Notes: generated by a model from the letters alone, not told the origin. Counted from the stretch's first letter, positions 1-9,832 are shown. The stretch: DNA of 38,066 nt from Heyndrickxia acidiproducens DSM 23148 (GCF_000374345.1 NZ_KB894009.1:1-38066), one strand, 5' to 3'. A program made the numbers and translations.

Positions 1-198
1 AAGAGAGTACGCACAAGATTTTATTGGCTCAAGAAATTAGGGATCAATAAAAGTAAAGCTTGGGAATGGGCAAACACAAGAAAAGGCTACTGGAGAATTG
101 CCGGCAGCCATATCTTAACCAGAACCTTAACAAACGAACTCTTCCGAAGAGCAAGGTATATAAGTTTTCTGGATTATTATCTGTCTGTAAGGTCGTAA
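1..198 (+). CDS. ltrA: Group II intron reverse transcriptase/maturase, C-terminal fragment
   Basis: Reading frame 1 is open from the window edge to TAA at 196-198 and gives 65 residues rich in Arg, Lys and Trp. It includes a WEWANTRKGYWRIAGS stretch and an LTRTLTNELFRRARY stretch typical of the extreme C-terminus of LtrA-like proteins. That region follows the maturase (X) domain and contributes to RNA/DNA binding. The protein would splice its own intron and copy it into new sites. The reverse transcriptase domain is outside the window, so activity cannot be judged. The stop codon lies just before domain V, as expected. Confidence 0.75.
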   Translation, partial: KRVRTRFYWLKKLGINKSKAWEWANTRKGYWRIAGSHILTRTLTNELFRRARYISFLDYYLSVRS

Positions 199-202
199 AC
201 TT

Positions 203-282
203 TAGAACCGCCGTGTACGGAACCGTACGCACGGTGGTGTGAGAGGTCGGCTAATCAAATAATGATTAGCCTCCTACTCGAT
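203..282 (+). ncRNA. Group II intron domains V and VI
   Basis: Domain V: ACCGCCGTG near 206-214 pairs with CACGGTGGT near 230-238. The hairpin has an inner TACG/CGTA stem, a GAAC tetraloop and a two-base CG bulge, which is the canonical catalytic layout. Domain VI: GGCTAATC at 249-256 pairs with GATTAGCC at 264-271. An unpaired A in the following CTCCTACTCGAT segment is the likely branch point, and the intron 3' end is at about 282. Confidence 0.75.
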
Positions 283-382
283 ACCAAATTCTGATAACCG
301 GCGGCCTTCTTGTTAATTTAGGAATAATTTAACTCCTCCCTGCCTATACTGAATGACAAATAGAGTTAACGGGGGGTTCGTA

Positions 383-1135
383 ATGCTTTATCTTCATGAT
401 GTATGGGTAAATTGGTTTGAAGGAGAAGAAAATGGATACAATATTTGCCCGTTTCACGAATGGCGCAGAGACGATGTCATTGAACTGTTAGACCAGGTCC
501 CTTTATTATATGTGGACACGCTCTTATATGACTACATTGAAAATGATCTGGCAGAGTTGCCGGAAGGGCTATTAAATGATGTCTATCAAAAAGGAATCTT
601 GCGCAAAAACCATGAAAGAGTCCAGTTGGAATATTGTTTTGTTGTGACAGACGGGAAAGGAATTCTTGCTGTAGATACGATCGGGTATACGTTGCCAATC
701 CGGAAAAGCAGGCTGATTCCGAGGCAGGAACAGCTCGTTTACGATATGATTGCCGGACACGACCGGATCCCGTACCATTTTGAAGAAAATGTGAAAAGCA
801 AAGAACATCATATTCTTTCGCCGGCGCCGGAAAGTATGCAGGGCCTGACAAGAAGGGAAAGGCAGTTAAAACAGCTGTTATTTATGGCACTTGACCAACT
901 CTACTCCTCAAAAAATACCGCAGAAGTACGGTACTGGTATACAGAGTGGTGCCCGGAAAAATACCAGCATATCCAGTACATGGAATTTGAAAATGTTTGG
1001 CACAAGCTTTTCGAGGAAACGAGAAACGGCTGGTCAAAGAAGCATGAGCAGCTTTGTGAAAATCTCATAAAAGGACAACCCTTCTTTGAAAAGCTTTGGG
1101 AACTGGAACATAATGAAAAAAGCGAACTAACATAA
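383..1135 (+). CDS. yjbA: YjbA, UPF0736 family protein of unknown function
   Basis: This 250-residue protein belongs to the UPF0736 family. The opening [19 protein letters not shown] and the later [20 protein letters not shown] and [14 protein letters not shown] segments are the family's conserved parts as I remember the B. subtilis protein. I see no signal peptide or membrane helix, so it is probably cytosolic. Its function is not known. I chose ATG 383 because GGGGGG lies 6-11 bases upstream and homologues begin here; an in-frame ATG at 353 lacks a ribosome site. In B. subtilis it also sits next to trpS, and the two genes converge on a shared terminator. Confidence 0.85.
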   Translation: MLYLHDVWVNWFEGEENGYNICPFHEWRRDDVIELLDQVPLLYVDTLLYDYIENDLAELPEGLLNDVYQKGILRKNHERVQLEYCFVVTDGKGILAVDTIGYTLPIRKSRLIPRQEQLVYDMIAGHDRIPYHFEENVKSKEHHILSPAPESMQGLTRRERQLKQLLFMALDQLYSSKNTAEVRYWYTEWCPEKYQHIQYMEFENVWHKLFEETRNGWSKKHEQLCENLIKGQPFFEKLWELEHNEKSELT

Positions 1136-1168
1136 AAAACCAGTTGAGGAACACCTCAACTGGTTTTT
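1135..1168. terminator. Bidirectional terminator between yjbA and trpS
   Basis: ACCAGTTGAGG (1139-1149) and CCTCAACTGGT (1154-1164) form an 11-bp stem with a four-base loop. A-runs and T-runs flank it, so it can end transcripts arriving from both convergent genes. Confidence 0.9.
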
Positions 1169-1173
1169 CTCGG

Positions 1174-2166
<993 letters not shown>

Positions 2167-2243
2167 CTAACTTCCTCCTCATGCGCTCGTAACTAAAATA
2201 GGATATTTAAAATGCTGCAAATTGCAGCTTTTTCCCCAGAAAA

Positions 2244-2511
2244 TAAAAAAACCATTCATCCAAAATAGGGACGAATGGGAGATCTCCGCGGTGCCACCCT
2301 AAGTGCCCTTATGCCGGGCCGCTTAGTTCCAAAAAAATGGAGCCTTTTTAACGTCAGACCAACGCCGGAAACTAGTGAGAAAAAATTCTGTTCATCTCCG
2401 GAGCTCAAAAGTCCATTCCATTTCACCGGCATGTTTGTTCCCACCAGCCACAAACTCTCTAAAATGCCAGGAAAAATGTACTACTCTTTATCATCGCTTT
2501 TTTATGATGTT
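2244..2511 (-). promoter_or_regulatory. Tryptophan-specific T-box leader of trpS
   Basis: On the minus strand the 14-base T-box AGGGTGGCACCGCG lies at 2300-2287. It is followed by a terminator, with stem 2252-2261 / 2269-2278 and a U-run at 2250-2244; the T-box can pair with the 5' side of the terminator to form the antiterminator. Stem I, with purine-rich loops, occupies about 2500-2400. TGG triplets at 2420-2418 and 2415-2413 are candidates for the specifier codon and fit tryptophan. Uncharged tRNA-Trp should stabilise the antiterminator and permit trpS transcription. Confidence 0.92.
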
Positions 2512-2517
2512 GCAGAT

Positions 2518-2546
2518 ATTATAATAAATAAATCGCAAAAAGTCAA
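2518..2546 (-). promoter_or_regulatory. Sigma-A promoter of the trpS T-box transcript
   Basis: On the minus strand TTGACT (2546-2541), a 17-base spacer and TATAAT (2523-2518) match the sigma-A consensus closely. Predicted transcription starts near 2511, immediately before the T-box leader. Confidence 0.88.
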
Positions 2547-2555
2547 AATTCAACA

Positions 2556-2885
2556 TTATTTTTGCAAAGAAAGGGCAATAAGCATCAATATCATCATAAT
2601 CAACCCGGTTAAAAACGGAACACGGAACCGGAAAGGAATCAGTTTCGATAACGGCCGGATGTCTGTTCCGCTTTTATAATAAAAACGCTGGAAACTGAAA
2701 AAAATGACATCAAAAAAGCCGGTATTTATGATAAAACCGGTCATCGCTGCAAGAAGCAGCAAACCGCCGGCAACAAAAGAAGTATTAATATAGGATAGCA
2801 GATCAATGCGGCGGTAAAAGAGCAGGGAACATCCTAGAACAACAACCTGGGAGGCGGCTACCCACCAGCAAAGCTTTTTAATCAT
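2556..2885 (-). CDS. Small membrane protein, DUF3899-like
   Basis: This 109-residue protein has three predicted membrane segments (about residues 5-23, 36-58 and 88-107). A short charged stretch, RFYYKSGTDIRPLSKLIPFRFR, sits between the second and third. I recognise it as resembling the DUF3899 family of Bacillaceae membrane proteins, but this is from memory and the function is unknown. ATG 2885 follows AAGGTGAG at good distance. The gene lies upstream of trpS on the same strand and the trpS promoter lies just beyond its 3' end, so it is a separate unit. Confidence 0.7.
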   Translation of the reverse strand: MIKKLCWWVAASQVVVLGCSLLFYRRIDLLSYINTSFVAGGLLLLAAMTGFIINTGFFDVIFFSFQRFYYKSGTDIRPLSKLIPFRFRVPFLTGLIMMILMLIALSLQK

Positions 2886-3367
2886 TTACTCACCTTTTTC
2901 CAATGGTCACTGCTTCAATTATAATTGATCCGGCTTAAATAAAAAACCACTGATTGAAAAAAAGGTAAAACAGGGAAAGACAACATATTCATATTTAAAT
3001 TAATGTTTTTTAATAATAGTAAAATGAGTAAAAATGAAATAGTTCAAGCGATTAAAAATGTTAATACACGTTAAAATCAACACGAAATCAAGGGAGATAT
3101 GTCGTAAAATGTCGGACGAAACAGGGAAATGTGTTTATTTTGTTAAGAAAACTACCAAAAATGTAACGAATAAAATAGTCTGATAAAAAATTATTTAATC
3201 ATTATGATAGTGTTTACATTCCTGTTATTATCACATTTTAAAAAATTGTAAAGCTCTCTGGGAATCAAAAAGATTAAAAAAATATGTACAACTACAAGAA
3301 AAGTTAGTATAATTAATTTCGTTAAGTCATTAGATTAACAGAAAAAATAAAAAAGGGTGGTTAGCAG
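2886..3367 (+). other. Gene-free region upstream of the opp operon
   Basis: This AT-rich stretch of about 480 bp has no credible ORF. It separates the divergent small membrane protein gene from oppA. The only signal I can support is the oppA promoter near its right end. Confidence 0.6.
3285..3313 (+). promoter_or_regulatory. Probable sigma-A promoter of oppA
   Basis: TGTACA (3285-3290), a 17-base spacer and a perfect TATAAT (3308-3313) lie about 55 bp before oppA. The -35 hexamer is weak, which leaves room for regulation in the long AT-rich upstream region. Confidence 0.65.
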
Positions 3368-5035
3368 ATGAAAAAGTCAAAATTTTATGTTTTTACGGCT
3401 TTGGCTTTGGTGCTGTCTCTTGTGCTTGGCGCATGCGGAAGCAACAGCGATACTTCAAGCAGCAGCAAAGGATCATCGTCGAAAACAAAACAAGTTTTGA
3501 ACATGGACGAAAGTGCTGAAATACCAACCGGGGACCCGTCACTTGGGACTGACCAGGCAAGTTTCATTGTTTTCGGTAATACGATGGAAGGCTTGTATGT
3601 ATTAGGCAAGAACGATGAATTAAAACTCGGGATTGCGAAAGAAGAACCAACTGTCAGCAAAGACGGCAAGACCTACACGTTCAAACTGCGTGACGATGCA
3701 AAATGGTCTAATGGCGAACCTGTAACAGCAAAAGACTTTGTCTATTCATGGCAAAGAGCGGTAAATCCGAAAACCGGTTCCCAATACTCCTACATTTTTG
3801 CCGGCGTTATTAAAAACGCAGCAGATATCATCGGCGGCAAAAAAGACCCAAGCACTTTAGGTGTTAAAGCAGTTGATGATAAAACTTTGGAAGTCCAGCT
3901 TGAACAGGCTACACCATACTTAAAATCATTATTGGCTTTTGCCACATACCTGCCGCTGAACCAGAAATTTGTAGAATCTAAAGGCAAAAAATTTGGCACA
4001 AACAGCGACAACATGTTATTCAACGGCCCGTTTGTGTTAAAAGACTGGAACGGCACAGGCTTAAAATGGAAATATGTAAAAAACCCGAACTACTATGACA
4101 AGAAAAATGTTAAACTGAGCCAAATCAACGTTCAAGTAGTTAAATCGCCGAATACAGGGGTGAACCTTTATAACACAGGAAAAATTGACCGCGTTGTGTT
4201 GAGTGCTGAATATGCAAAGCAATATAAAAATAATAAAGATGCTTTAACTGTTCCTGAAGCTACTTCCTGGTATTTCAAATTCAACCAAGTTAGAAACGGC
4301 AAGAAGACAGACTTAGCGAATGAGAATATCCGCAAAGCGATTGCAATGGCTTTTGATAAAAAGTCGTTTGTCGATACAGTTTTGTCTAACGGATCAATTG
4401 TTTCAAATGGCCTGGTTCCGAGAAACTTTGCGAAAGATCCATCCGGAAAAACGGACTTCCGTAAAGCATCAGGATCATATCTCAAGTACAATGCTGATGA
4501 AGCAAAAAAATATTGGGAAAAAGGTCTGAAAGAAATAGGCAAAAAATCTTTAACGCTTGAAATCCTTGGTGACGATACAGAAAATGCGAAGACAACAGGC
4601 GAATTCTTCCAAAGCCAATTGGAAAAGAATCTTCCTGGTTTGACAATCAAATTGAAGAATGTTCCATTTAAAAACCGCCTGCAGTTGGATACGAACCAAG
4701 ATTATGATATCCAAGTCGCCGGCTGGGGGCCTGACTACAAAGACCCTATGACATTCTTAGACTTGTTCGTAACGAATGGGGATAATAACAGAATGGGTTA
4801 TTCCAATAAGGAATACGACAAGTTAATTGACCAAGCGAAAAACGAATATGCCAATAATCCGCAAAAACGCTGGGATGTTATGTTACAAGCTGAAAAAGTA
4901 TTAATGGAAGATGCAGCAATTGCTCCAATTTATCAACGTGCGGTTCTGCGTTTGCAAAAACCTTATATCAAAGGTTTGGAATACCATTCATTTGGCCCTG
5001 ACTACACGTTTAAGGATGCATACGTTCAAAAGTAA
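3368..5035 (+). CDS. oppA: Oligopeptide ABC transporter substrate-binding lipoprotein OppA
   Basis: This 555-residue extracellular binding protein captures oligopeptides for the Opp importer. The N-terminus is a lipoprotein signal: a KK start, a hydrophobic stretch, then the lipobox LGAC with Cys23 as the lipidation site. A Ser/Thr-rich linker follows. The rest matches the SBP_bac_5 family, with YTFKLRDDAKWSNGEPVTAKDF and the C-terminal APIYQRAVLRLQ region. AGGGTGG precedes ATG 3368. It is the first gene of oppABCDF; a hairpin after the stop may leave it more abundant than the permease genes. In Bacillus such systems feed peptides for nutrition and import signalling peptides for competence and sporulation. 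Confidence 0.95.
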   Translation: MKKSKFYVFTALALVLSLVLGACGSNSDTSSSSKGSSSKTKQVLNMDESAEIPTGDPSLGTDQASFIVFGNTMEGLYVLGKNDELKLGIAKEEPTVSKDGKTYTFKLRDDAKWSNGEPVTAKDFVYSWQRAVNPKTGSQYSYIFAGVIKNAADIIGGKKDPSTLGVKAVDDKTLEVQLEQATPYLKSLLAFATYLPLNQKFVESKGKKFGTNSDNMLFNGPFVLKDWNGTGLKWKYVKNPNYYDKKNVKLSQINVQVVKSPNTGVNLYNTGKIDRVVLSAEYAKQYKNNKDALTVPEATSWYFKFNQVRNGKKTDLANENIRKAIAMAFDKKSFVDTVLSNGSIVSNGLVPRNFAKDPSGKTDFRKASGSYLKYNADEAKKYWEKGLKEIGKKSLTLEILGDDTENAKTTGEFFQSQLEKNLPGLTIKLKNVPFKNRLQLDTNQDYDIQVAGWGPDYKDPMTFLDLFVTNGDNNRMGYSNKEYDKLIDQAKNEYANNPQKRWDVMLQAEKVLMEDAAIAPIYQRAVLRLQKPYIKGLEYHSFGPDYTFKDAYVQK

Positions 5036-5065
5036 GCTGATTTTACTGAGAGACATTTTAATGGT

Positions 5066-5101
5066 AAAAGAGAGTATTTTCTTTTAGAAATACTCTCTTT
5101 T
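5066..5101 (+). terminator. Partial terminator/attenuator hairpin between oppA and oppB
   Basis: AAAAGAGAGTATTT (5066-5079) and AAATACTCTCTTTT (5088-5101) form a perfect 14-bp stem with an eight-base loop and only a short T-run. It lies within the operon, so I infer partial termination or protection of the oppA mRNA end, giving excess binding protein. Confidence 0.75.
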
Positions 5102-5160
5102 CACCGTTAAACGGGATTTTTTGTGAAAATTTAAACATTCCCTTTTAGGAGGTGCCGGCT

Positions 5161-6090
5161 TTGACAAAGTACATTGTTCAACGCATCATTTATTTATGTA
5201 TTACCTTGTTGATCATTTCTTCATTCACTTTTTTCTTAATGAAGTTTTTACCGGGTACACCATTCCGGAACCAGGAAAAATTATCGGCTGATCAGATCCA
5301 AATTCTTAATGAAAAATACGGGCTGAATGAATCGCTGCCTGTCCAATATAAAAATTATATGGTGAATATGCTGAAAGGCGACTTGGGTGTTTCTTTCCAA
5401 TTTGACAACCAGTCTGTTACACAGTTGATCATTGACCGGATGGGCCCTTCACTGCAATTAGGGATTCAGGCCATGATTGTCGGCACAATACTTGGGATTT
5501 TGCTGGGTGTATTAGCAGCAATGTTCCAGAATACATGGATTGACTATGGGAGCACATTTCTTTCAGTCCTCGGTATATCAATTCCCTCGTTCGTATTTGC
5601 TGCAGTCTTACAATATTTCATAGGTGCTAAGCTACAATGGCTGCCGGTTGCCGCGTGGGATGGGTTTGCCTCATCTATATTGCCTACCATTGCACTTGCC
5701 ATTTTCCCAGTTGCAACAGCTGCACGTTTTATGAGGACAGAGCTGATTGATGTGCTTGGTTCTGATTATATAACACTAGCGAAAGCAAAAGGAAACTCCT
5801 ACGGGCAAATTGCGATTAAACATGCGATCCGTAACGCGCTTATACCGCTGATTACGGTACTTGGCCCGCTTGCGGTAAGCTTAATGACCGGTTCGATGGT
5901 CGTTGAACAAATTTTTGCAATCCCTGGAATTGGGGAACAATTTGTAAAATCCATTCAAACGAATGATTACCCGATTATTATGGGGACAACCCTGTTCTTC
6001 TCATTCTTATTGGTCGCCATTACATTGGTTGTCGATATTTTATATGGTGTCATTGATCCGAGAATACGTCTGGCTGGGGGGAATAAATGA
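5161..6090 (+). CDS. oppB: Oligopeptide ABC transporter permease OppB
   Basis: This 309-residue inner-membrane permease forms the peptide channel together with OppC. The first helix after TKYIVQRIIYL is typical of the family, and about six membrane segments are visible. The EAA loop that contacts the ATPases is present (LAKAKGNSYGQIAIKHAIRN). I chose TTG 5161 because AGGAGG at 5147-5152 is spaced correctly for it and OppB homologues begin at this point; a GTG at 5152 overlaps the ribosome site and is unlikely. The stop overlaps the oppC start by four bases, indicating translational coupling. Confidence 0.93.
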   Translation: MTKYIVQRIIYLCITLLIISSFTFFLMKFLPGTPFRNQEKLSADQIQILNEKYGLNESLPVQYKNYMVNMLKGDLGVSFQFDNQSVTQLIIDRMGPSLQLGIQAMIVGTILGILLGVLAAMFQNTWIDYGSTFLSVLGISIPSFVFAAVLQYFIGAKLQWLPVAAWDGFASSILPTIALAIFPVATAARFMRTELIDVLGSDYITLAKAKGNSYGQIAIKHAIRNALIPLITVLGPLAVSLMTGSMVVEQIFAIPGIGEQFVKSIQTNDYPIIMGTTLFFSFLLVAITLVVDILYGVIDPRIRLAGGNK

Positions 6091-7106
6091 TGAACAACAA
6101 TGAAACACTGCCGAAGGAATTATTTGAACCCGCAGCTTTGGACCAGCAGCAGAGCGAACTGATTGCAAAACCGCAGCTGTCCTTTATGCAGGATGCCTGG
6201 CTGCGGCTGAAGAAAAACAAAGGTGCCGTCATCAGCCTGTTTGTCATTGCCATTTTAATCATCATGGCGATTATCGGGCCTCATCTTACAAAACAAGGCC
6301 CGTTTGATCAGGATTCGTCCAGAACCAATTTGCCGCCGAGAATTCCGGTTGTTGAGAAACTGGGGATTTTTGATGGGACCCAAACAATTGGCGGCGAGGA
6401 GGTCAATCTCTATAAGCAAAATCATATAAAAGATTATTATATTTTTGGTACCGATGCTTTAGGCCGGGATATGTTTGCAAGAGCCTGGCAGGGAACGCGC
6501 ATTTCACTCTATATCGCTTTCCTGGCTGCTATCATTGACATGATCATCGGCGTCACATACGGCCTGATCTCAGGTTATAAAGGCGGGCAGGTTGATAATG
6601 TCATGCAGCGGATTATCGAAATTTTATCCGGTATTCCGAATTTGATTGTCGTTATCCTGATGCTGTTGATTTTCAGCCCGGGTATCTTTTCAATCACGAT
6701 TGCGATGGTCATCACAGGCTGGCTGAATATGGCGCGGGTTGTGCGCGGACAAGTTTTAAAAATTAAAAATATGGAATATGTATTGGCTGCCAAAACTTTA
6801 GGGGCTTCCAATCTAAGGATTCTCTTTAAACATTTGCTGCCGAATTTAACCGGGGTCATTATCATCAATACGATGTTTACCATTCCAAGCGCGATTTTCT
6901 TTGAGGCTTTCCTAAGTTTTATCGGGATCGGGCTGCAGTCTCCGGCAGCGTCACTTGGTACATTAATTGAAGATGGTTATAAGACATTCCAATTCTTGCC
7001 GTATTTAATGGGGGTTCCAGGTACAATCATTTGTGTCTTGCTAATCGCCTTTAACATGCTGGCAGATGGTTTGCGTGATGCATTTGATCCGAAAATGCGC
7101 GATTAA
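6087..7106 (+). CDS. oppC: Oligopeptide ABC transporter permease OppC
   Basis: This 339-residue permease is the partner of OppB. It has a soluble N-terminal stretch, a first membrane helix near residues 50-70, an extracytoplasmic loop ending in FGTDALGRDMFARAWQGTRIS (a hallmark of OppC/DppC proteins), and five more helices. The EAA motif lies in LAAKTLGASNLRILFKHLLP. It overlaps oppB through ATGA and has GGGGGG just upstream. The alternative start is the next codon, also ATG. The high similarity to the family leaves little doubt. Confidence 0.94.
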   Translation: MMNNNETLPKELFEPAALDQQQSELIAKPQLSFMQDAWLRLKKNKGAVISLFVIAILIIMAIIGPHLTKQGPFDQDSSRTNLPPRIPVVEKLGIFDGTQTIGGEEVNLYKQNHIKDYYIFGTDALGRDMFARAWQGTRISLYIAFLAAIIDMIIGVTYGLISGYKGGQVDNVMQRIIEILSGIPNLIVVILMLLIFSPGIFSITIAMVITGWLNMARVVRGQVLKIKNMEYVLAAKTLGASNLRILFKHLLPNLTGVIIINTMFTIPSAIFFEAFLSFIGIGLQSPAASLGTLIEDGYKTFQFLPYLMGVPGTIICVLLIAFNMLADGLRDAFDPKMRD

Positions 7107-7125
7107 GAATTGAGGTGAATTTATA

Positions 7126-8184
7126 ATGGAAAAGATCTTGCAGGTAAAAGATTTAAATATCTCATTTCACACTTTTGCCGGTGAAGTAAAAGCGATCCGC
7201 GGTGTGAGCTTTGATTTGCATAAAGGCGAGACATTGGCGATTGTAGGAGAATCAGGTTCGGGAAAATCAGTTACAACGAAATCCATTATGCGGCTTTTGC
7301 CCTCAAACAATGCTGAAATCAAGTCGGGGGAGATTCTTTTTGGCGATATTGATATTGTGAAAGCGTCCGAGAGAAAAATGCAATCGATCCGCGGCAAAGA
7401 CATTTCGATGATCTTTCAGGACCCGATGACTTCCCTGAATCCGACCATGACAATCGGCAAGCAGATTATGGAGCCGTTATTGAAACACCAGCATATGCAT
7501 AAAAATGAAGCAAAAAAACGCGCGATCGAATTATTAAAGCTTGTCGGGATTCCGAAAGCTGAAATTCGTTTTAAACAATATCCCCATCAATTTTCAGGCG
7601 GGATGCGGCAAAGGGTTGTGATCGCGATCGCTTTGGCTTGCAATCCAAAAGTTTTAATCGCAGATGAACCGACGACAGCATTGGATGTAACAATTCAGGC
7701 ACAAATATTGGAACTGATGAAAGATTTGCAGTCTAAAATTGATACTTCCATTATTTTCATTACACATGATTTGGGCGTCGTCGCCAATGTTGCAGATCGG
7801 GTGGCCGTGATGTACGGCGGCAAAATCGTCGAAATCGGTACGGTGGATGAAATTTTTTATAATCCGAAGCATCCTTATACATGGGGGCTGATCAGCTCCA
7901 TGCCAAGCCTCGATGCCAGGGATGCGGAACTATATGCGATCCCGGGTACGCCGCCGGATCTGCTAAATCCGCCAACAGGAGACGCTTTTGCGCCAAGGAA
8001 TCAATATGCGCTAAAAATAGACCTGGAGAAAGAACCGCCAATGTTTAAAGTTTCAGATACGCACTATGCAGCGACATGGCTTTTGCATCCGGATGCTCCT
8101 AAAGTCGAGCCTCCTGCTGCAGTGAAAAAGAGAATGTACAAGTTCAAGGGTGCGAAAACGACTCCGGTAAAGGAGGATAAATAA
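7126..8184 (+). CDS. oppD: Oligopeptide ABC transporter ATPase OppD
   Basis: This 352-residue cytoplasmic ATPase powers peptide import as a pair with OppF. Walker A is GESGSGKS (41-48), the Q-loop is at about Q98, the signature is FSGGMRQR (156-163), and Walker B leads into DEPTTALD (180-187). The C-terminal oligo_HPY extension has IPGTPPDLLNPPTGDAFAPR. Cysteines found in many relatives of this extension are absent here. GAGGTG precedes ATG 7126. The ribosome site of oppF (AGGAGG) lies inside the last codons of this gene. Confidence 0.95.
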   Translation: MEKILQVKDLNISFHTFAGEVKAIRGVSFDLHKGETLAIVGESGSGKSVTTKSIMRLLPSNNAEIKSGEILFGDIDIVKASERKMQSIRGKDISMIFQDPMTSLNPTMTIGKQIMEPLLKHQHMHKNEAKKRAIELLKLVGIPKAEIRFKQYPHQFSGGMRQRVVIAIALACNPKVLIADEPTTALDVTIQAQILELMKDLQSKIDTSIIFITHDLGVVANVADRVAVMYGGKIVEIGTVDEIFYNPKHPYTWGLISSMPSLDARDAELYAIPGTPPDLLNPPTGDAFAPRNQYALKIDLEKEPPMFKVSDTHYAATWLLHPDAPKVEPPAAVKKRMYKFKGAKTTPVKEDK

Positions 8185-8187
8185 ACA

Positions 8188-9129
8188 ATGGCAACAAAAG
8201 AAAAATTGATTGAAGTGAAACATTTAAAACAATATTTTAATATCGGCAGAGCAAACGAAGTCCGTGCTGTAGATGATATTACTTTCGATATTTATAAAGG
8301 GGAAACGCTTGGCCTTGTGGGTGAATCAGGCTGCGGCAAATCGACTACCGGCCGGACAATTATCCGCTTGTATAATGCAACGTCAGGTGAAGTGATCTAT
8401 AAGGGGAAAAATGTTCACGGCAAAAAGTCTGCAAAGGAATTAAAACATTTCCACCAGAAAATGCAGATGATTTTTCAGGACCCGTACGCCTCTTTAAATC
8501 CCCGCCTGAAAGTGGCCGACTGCATTGCGGAAGGCATTGATATTCACGGCCTGGCAAAAAACAATGAAGAAAGAATGAACCGCGTTTATGAATTACTCGA
8601 GACGGTCGGTTTAAGCAAAGAACATGCCAACCGCTATCCCCACGAATTCTCGGGGGGCCAAAGGCAAAGAATCGGGATTGCAAGGGCACTTGCGGTTAAT
8701 CCGGACTTTATTATTGCGGATGAACCAATTTCTGCGCTTGACGTATCCATTCAGGCGCAAGTCGTCAACCTGTTGAAGAAGCTCCAAAAAGAACATGATC
8801 TGACATACTTGTTCATTGCCCATGACTTATCCATGGTCAAGTATATCAGTGACCGGATCGGTGTCATGTATTTCGGGAAACTCGTTGAACTGGCGGATGC
8901 GGAAGAATTATATGCAAACCCGCTGCATTCGTATACCCAGTCCCTGCTGTCAGCGATCCCGCTTCCTGATCCCGATTATGAACGGACAAGGGTGCGAAAA
9001 ACGTATGATCCGTCAATCCACCACTATGAACCGGGCGAAGAAGTTAAAATGAGGGAAGTTGCCCCGCATCATTTTGTTTACTGCTCTGAAAAAGAATTCA
9101 CACAATATCAGCAAGCGTTAAACAAATAA
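8188..9129 (+). CDS. oppF: Oligopeptide ABC transporter ATPase OppF
   Basis: This 313-residue ATPase is the second nucleotide-binding subunit of the Opp importer. It has Walker A GESGCGKS (45-52), the signature [15 protein letters not shown] and Walker B ending in DEPISALD, then a short oligo_HPY tail. The ATG at 8188 is three bases beyond the oppD stop and well placed after AGGAGG. It is the last gene of the operon and a strong terminator follows. Confidence 0.95.
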   Translation: MATKEKLIEVKHLKQYFNIGRANEVRAVDDITFDIYKGETLGLVGESGCGKSTTGRTIIRLYNATSGEVIYKGKNVHGKKSAKELKHFHQKMQMIFQDPYASLNPRLKVADCIAEGIDIHGLAKNNEERMNRVYELLETVGLSKEHANRYPHEFSGGQRQRIGIARALAVNPDFIIADEPISALDVSIQAQVVNLLKKLQKEHDLTYLFIAHDLSMVKYISDRIGVMYFGKLVELADAEELYANPLHSYTQSLLSAIPLPDPDYERTRVRKTYDPSIHHYEPGEEVKMREVAPHHFVYCSEKEFTQYQQALNK

Positions 9130-9157
9130 TCGCGCCGGAATGGATTCTCATTTAAGC

Positions 9158-9204
9158 AGAAAGAACGCACTTTACTTGAAAAGTGCGTTCTTTCTATTTT
9201 AAGG
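9158..9204 (+). terminator. Terminator of the opp operon
   Basis: AGAAAGAACGCACTTT (9158-9173) pairs perfectly with AAAGTGCGTTCTTTCT (9180-9195), a 16-bp stem with a six-base loop, followed by ATTTTAAGG. Confidence 0.88.
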
Positions 9205-9302
9205 GGCTTTTTTCATGAAATTTTAATGTTAATATGTTTAAATGACTGATATGCGGGTATAAGGTAATTATATACCGGGGAGAGAAGAATGAAATTTATT
9301 TT

Positions 9303-9342
9303 TTGAAAATATATATTCAATAGTGTCCTTTTAGTGTATAAT
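9303..9342 (+). promoter_or_regulatory. Probable spx promoter with an overlapping palindrome
   Basis: A perfect TATAAT lies at 9337-9342, about 95 bp before spx. There is no good -35; where it should be (about 9314-9319) there is an 18-base near-palindrome, TTGAAAATATATATTCAA, at 9303-9320. In B. subtilis spx is under several promoters and repressors (PerR, YodB), so this may be an operator. I cannot assign a regulator. Confidence 0.5.
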
Positions 9343-9436
9343 ACATAATAGAGATTGTTTTATTAAAGTTATTTTAATATGATAATCCTATTGATCTGCT
9401 GAAAATAAAAAATAACATTAGGAGTGTGAATGATAT

Positions 9437-9832
9437 ATGGTAACATTATACACTTCACCAAGTTGTACATCATGCAGGAAAGCAAGAAACTGGCTTGAAG
9501 AAAATCATATTGAGTATAAAGAGCGTAACATTTTTTCTGAACCGCTTACATTGGATGAAATCAAAGAAATTCTCCGCATGACTGAAGACGGGACAGATGA
9601 AATTATTTCCACCCGTTCTAAAACATTCCAAAAATTAGATGTAGATCTGGATGCACTTCCGCTGCAGCAGCTGTATAAATTAATCCAACAAAACCCCGGG
9701 CTTTTAAGGCGTCCGATTATTGTGGACGAAAAGCGTTTGCAGGTTGGGTATAACGAAGACGAAATCCGCCGTTTCCTGCCTCGAAAAGTGCGTACGTTTC
9801 AACTTAGAGAAGCTCAAAGGCTTGTTAATTAA
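9437..9832 (+). CDS. spx: Transcriptional regulator Spx
   Basis: This 131-residue ArsC-family regulator binds the alpha C-terminal domain of RNA polymerase and switches transcription towards thiol homeostasis during disulfide stress. The redox switch CTSC is at residues 10-13, the RRPII segment is near 91, and residue G52, which contacts polymerase in the B. subtilis protein, appears conserved in the DGTDE context. The length equals that of B. subtilis Spx. AGGAG lies about 12 bases before ATG 9437. The adaptor that delivers Spx to ClpXP (spxH) is encoded 5 kb downstream. Confidence 0.96.
   Translation: MVTLYTSPSCTSCRKARNWLEENHIEYKERNIFSEPLTLDEIKEILRMTEDGTDEIISTRSKTFQKLDVDLDALPLQQLYKLIQQNPGLLRRPIIVDEKRLQVGYNEDEIRRFLPRKVRTFQLREAQRLVN

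Larger units (their letters stand above)
1..282 (+). mobile_element. Group II intron, 3' end (5' part outside window)
   Basis: The first 198 bases encode the C-terminus of a group II intron maturase. They are followed directly by domain V- and domain VI-like hairpins and a 3' end of the form ...CTACTCGAT at 282. This order (ORF, then domains V and VI) is standard for bacterial retrotransposing introns. The flanking exon from 283 leads into the yjbA promoter region, so the intron sits in intergenic DNA. The 5' end and insertion target are not visible. Confidence 0.85.

Noticed and set aside
60..242. 60-codon plus-strand ORF inside the intron end
   Set aside because: It is out of frame with the maturase and runs through intron domain V; it has no ribosome site.
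2275..2679. 134-codon plus-strand ORF opposite the T-box
   Set aside because: It lies antisense to the structured trpS leader and the small membrane gene, has no ribosome site, and its product has no protein-like character.
5152..5160. GTG start for oppB
   Set aside because: It overlaps the AGGAGG ribosome site, whereas TTG at 5161 is correctly spaced and matches the family start.
8360..8689. 109-codon minus-strand ORF within oppF
   Set aside because: It is antisense to a well-supported ATPase gene and has atypical composition; it is a shadow ORF.
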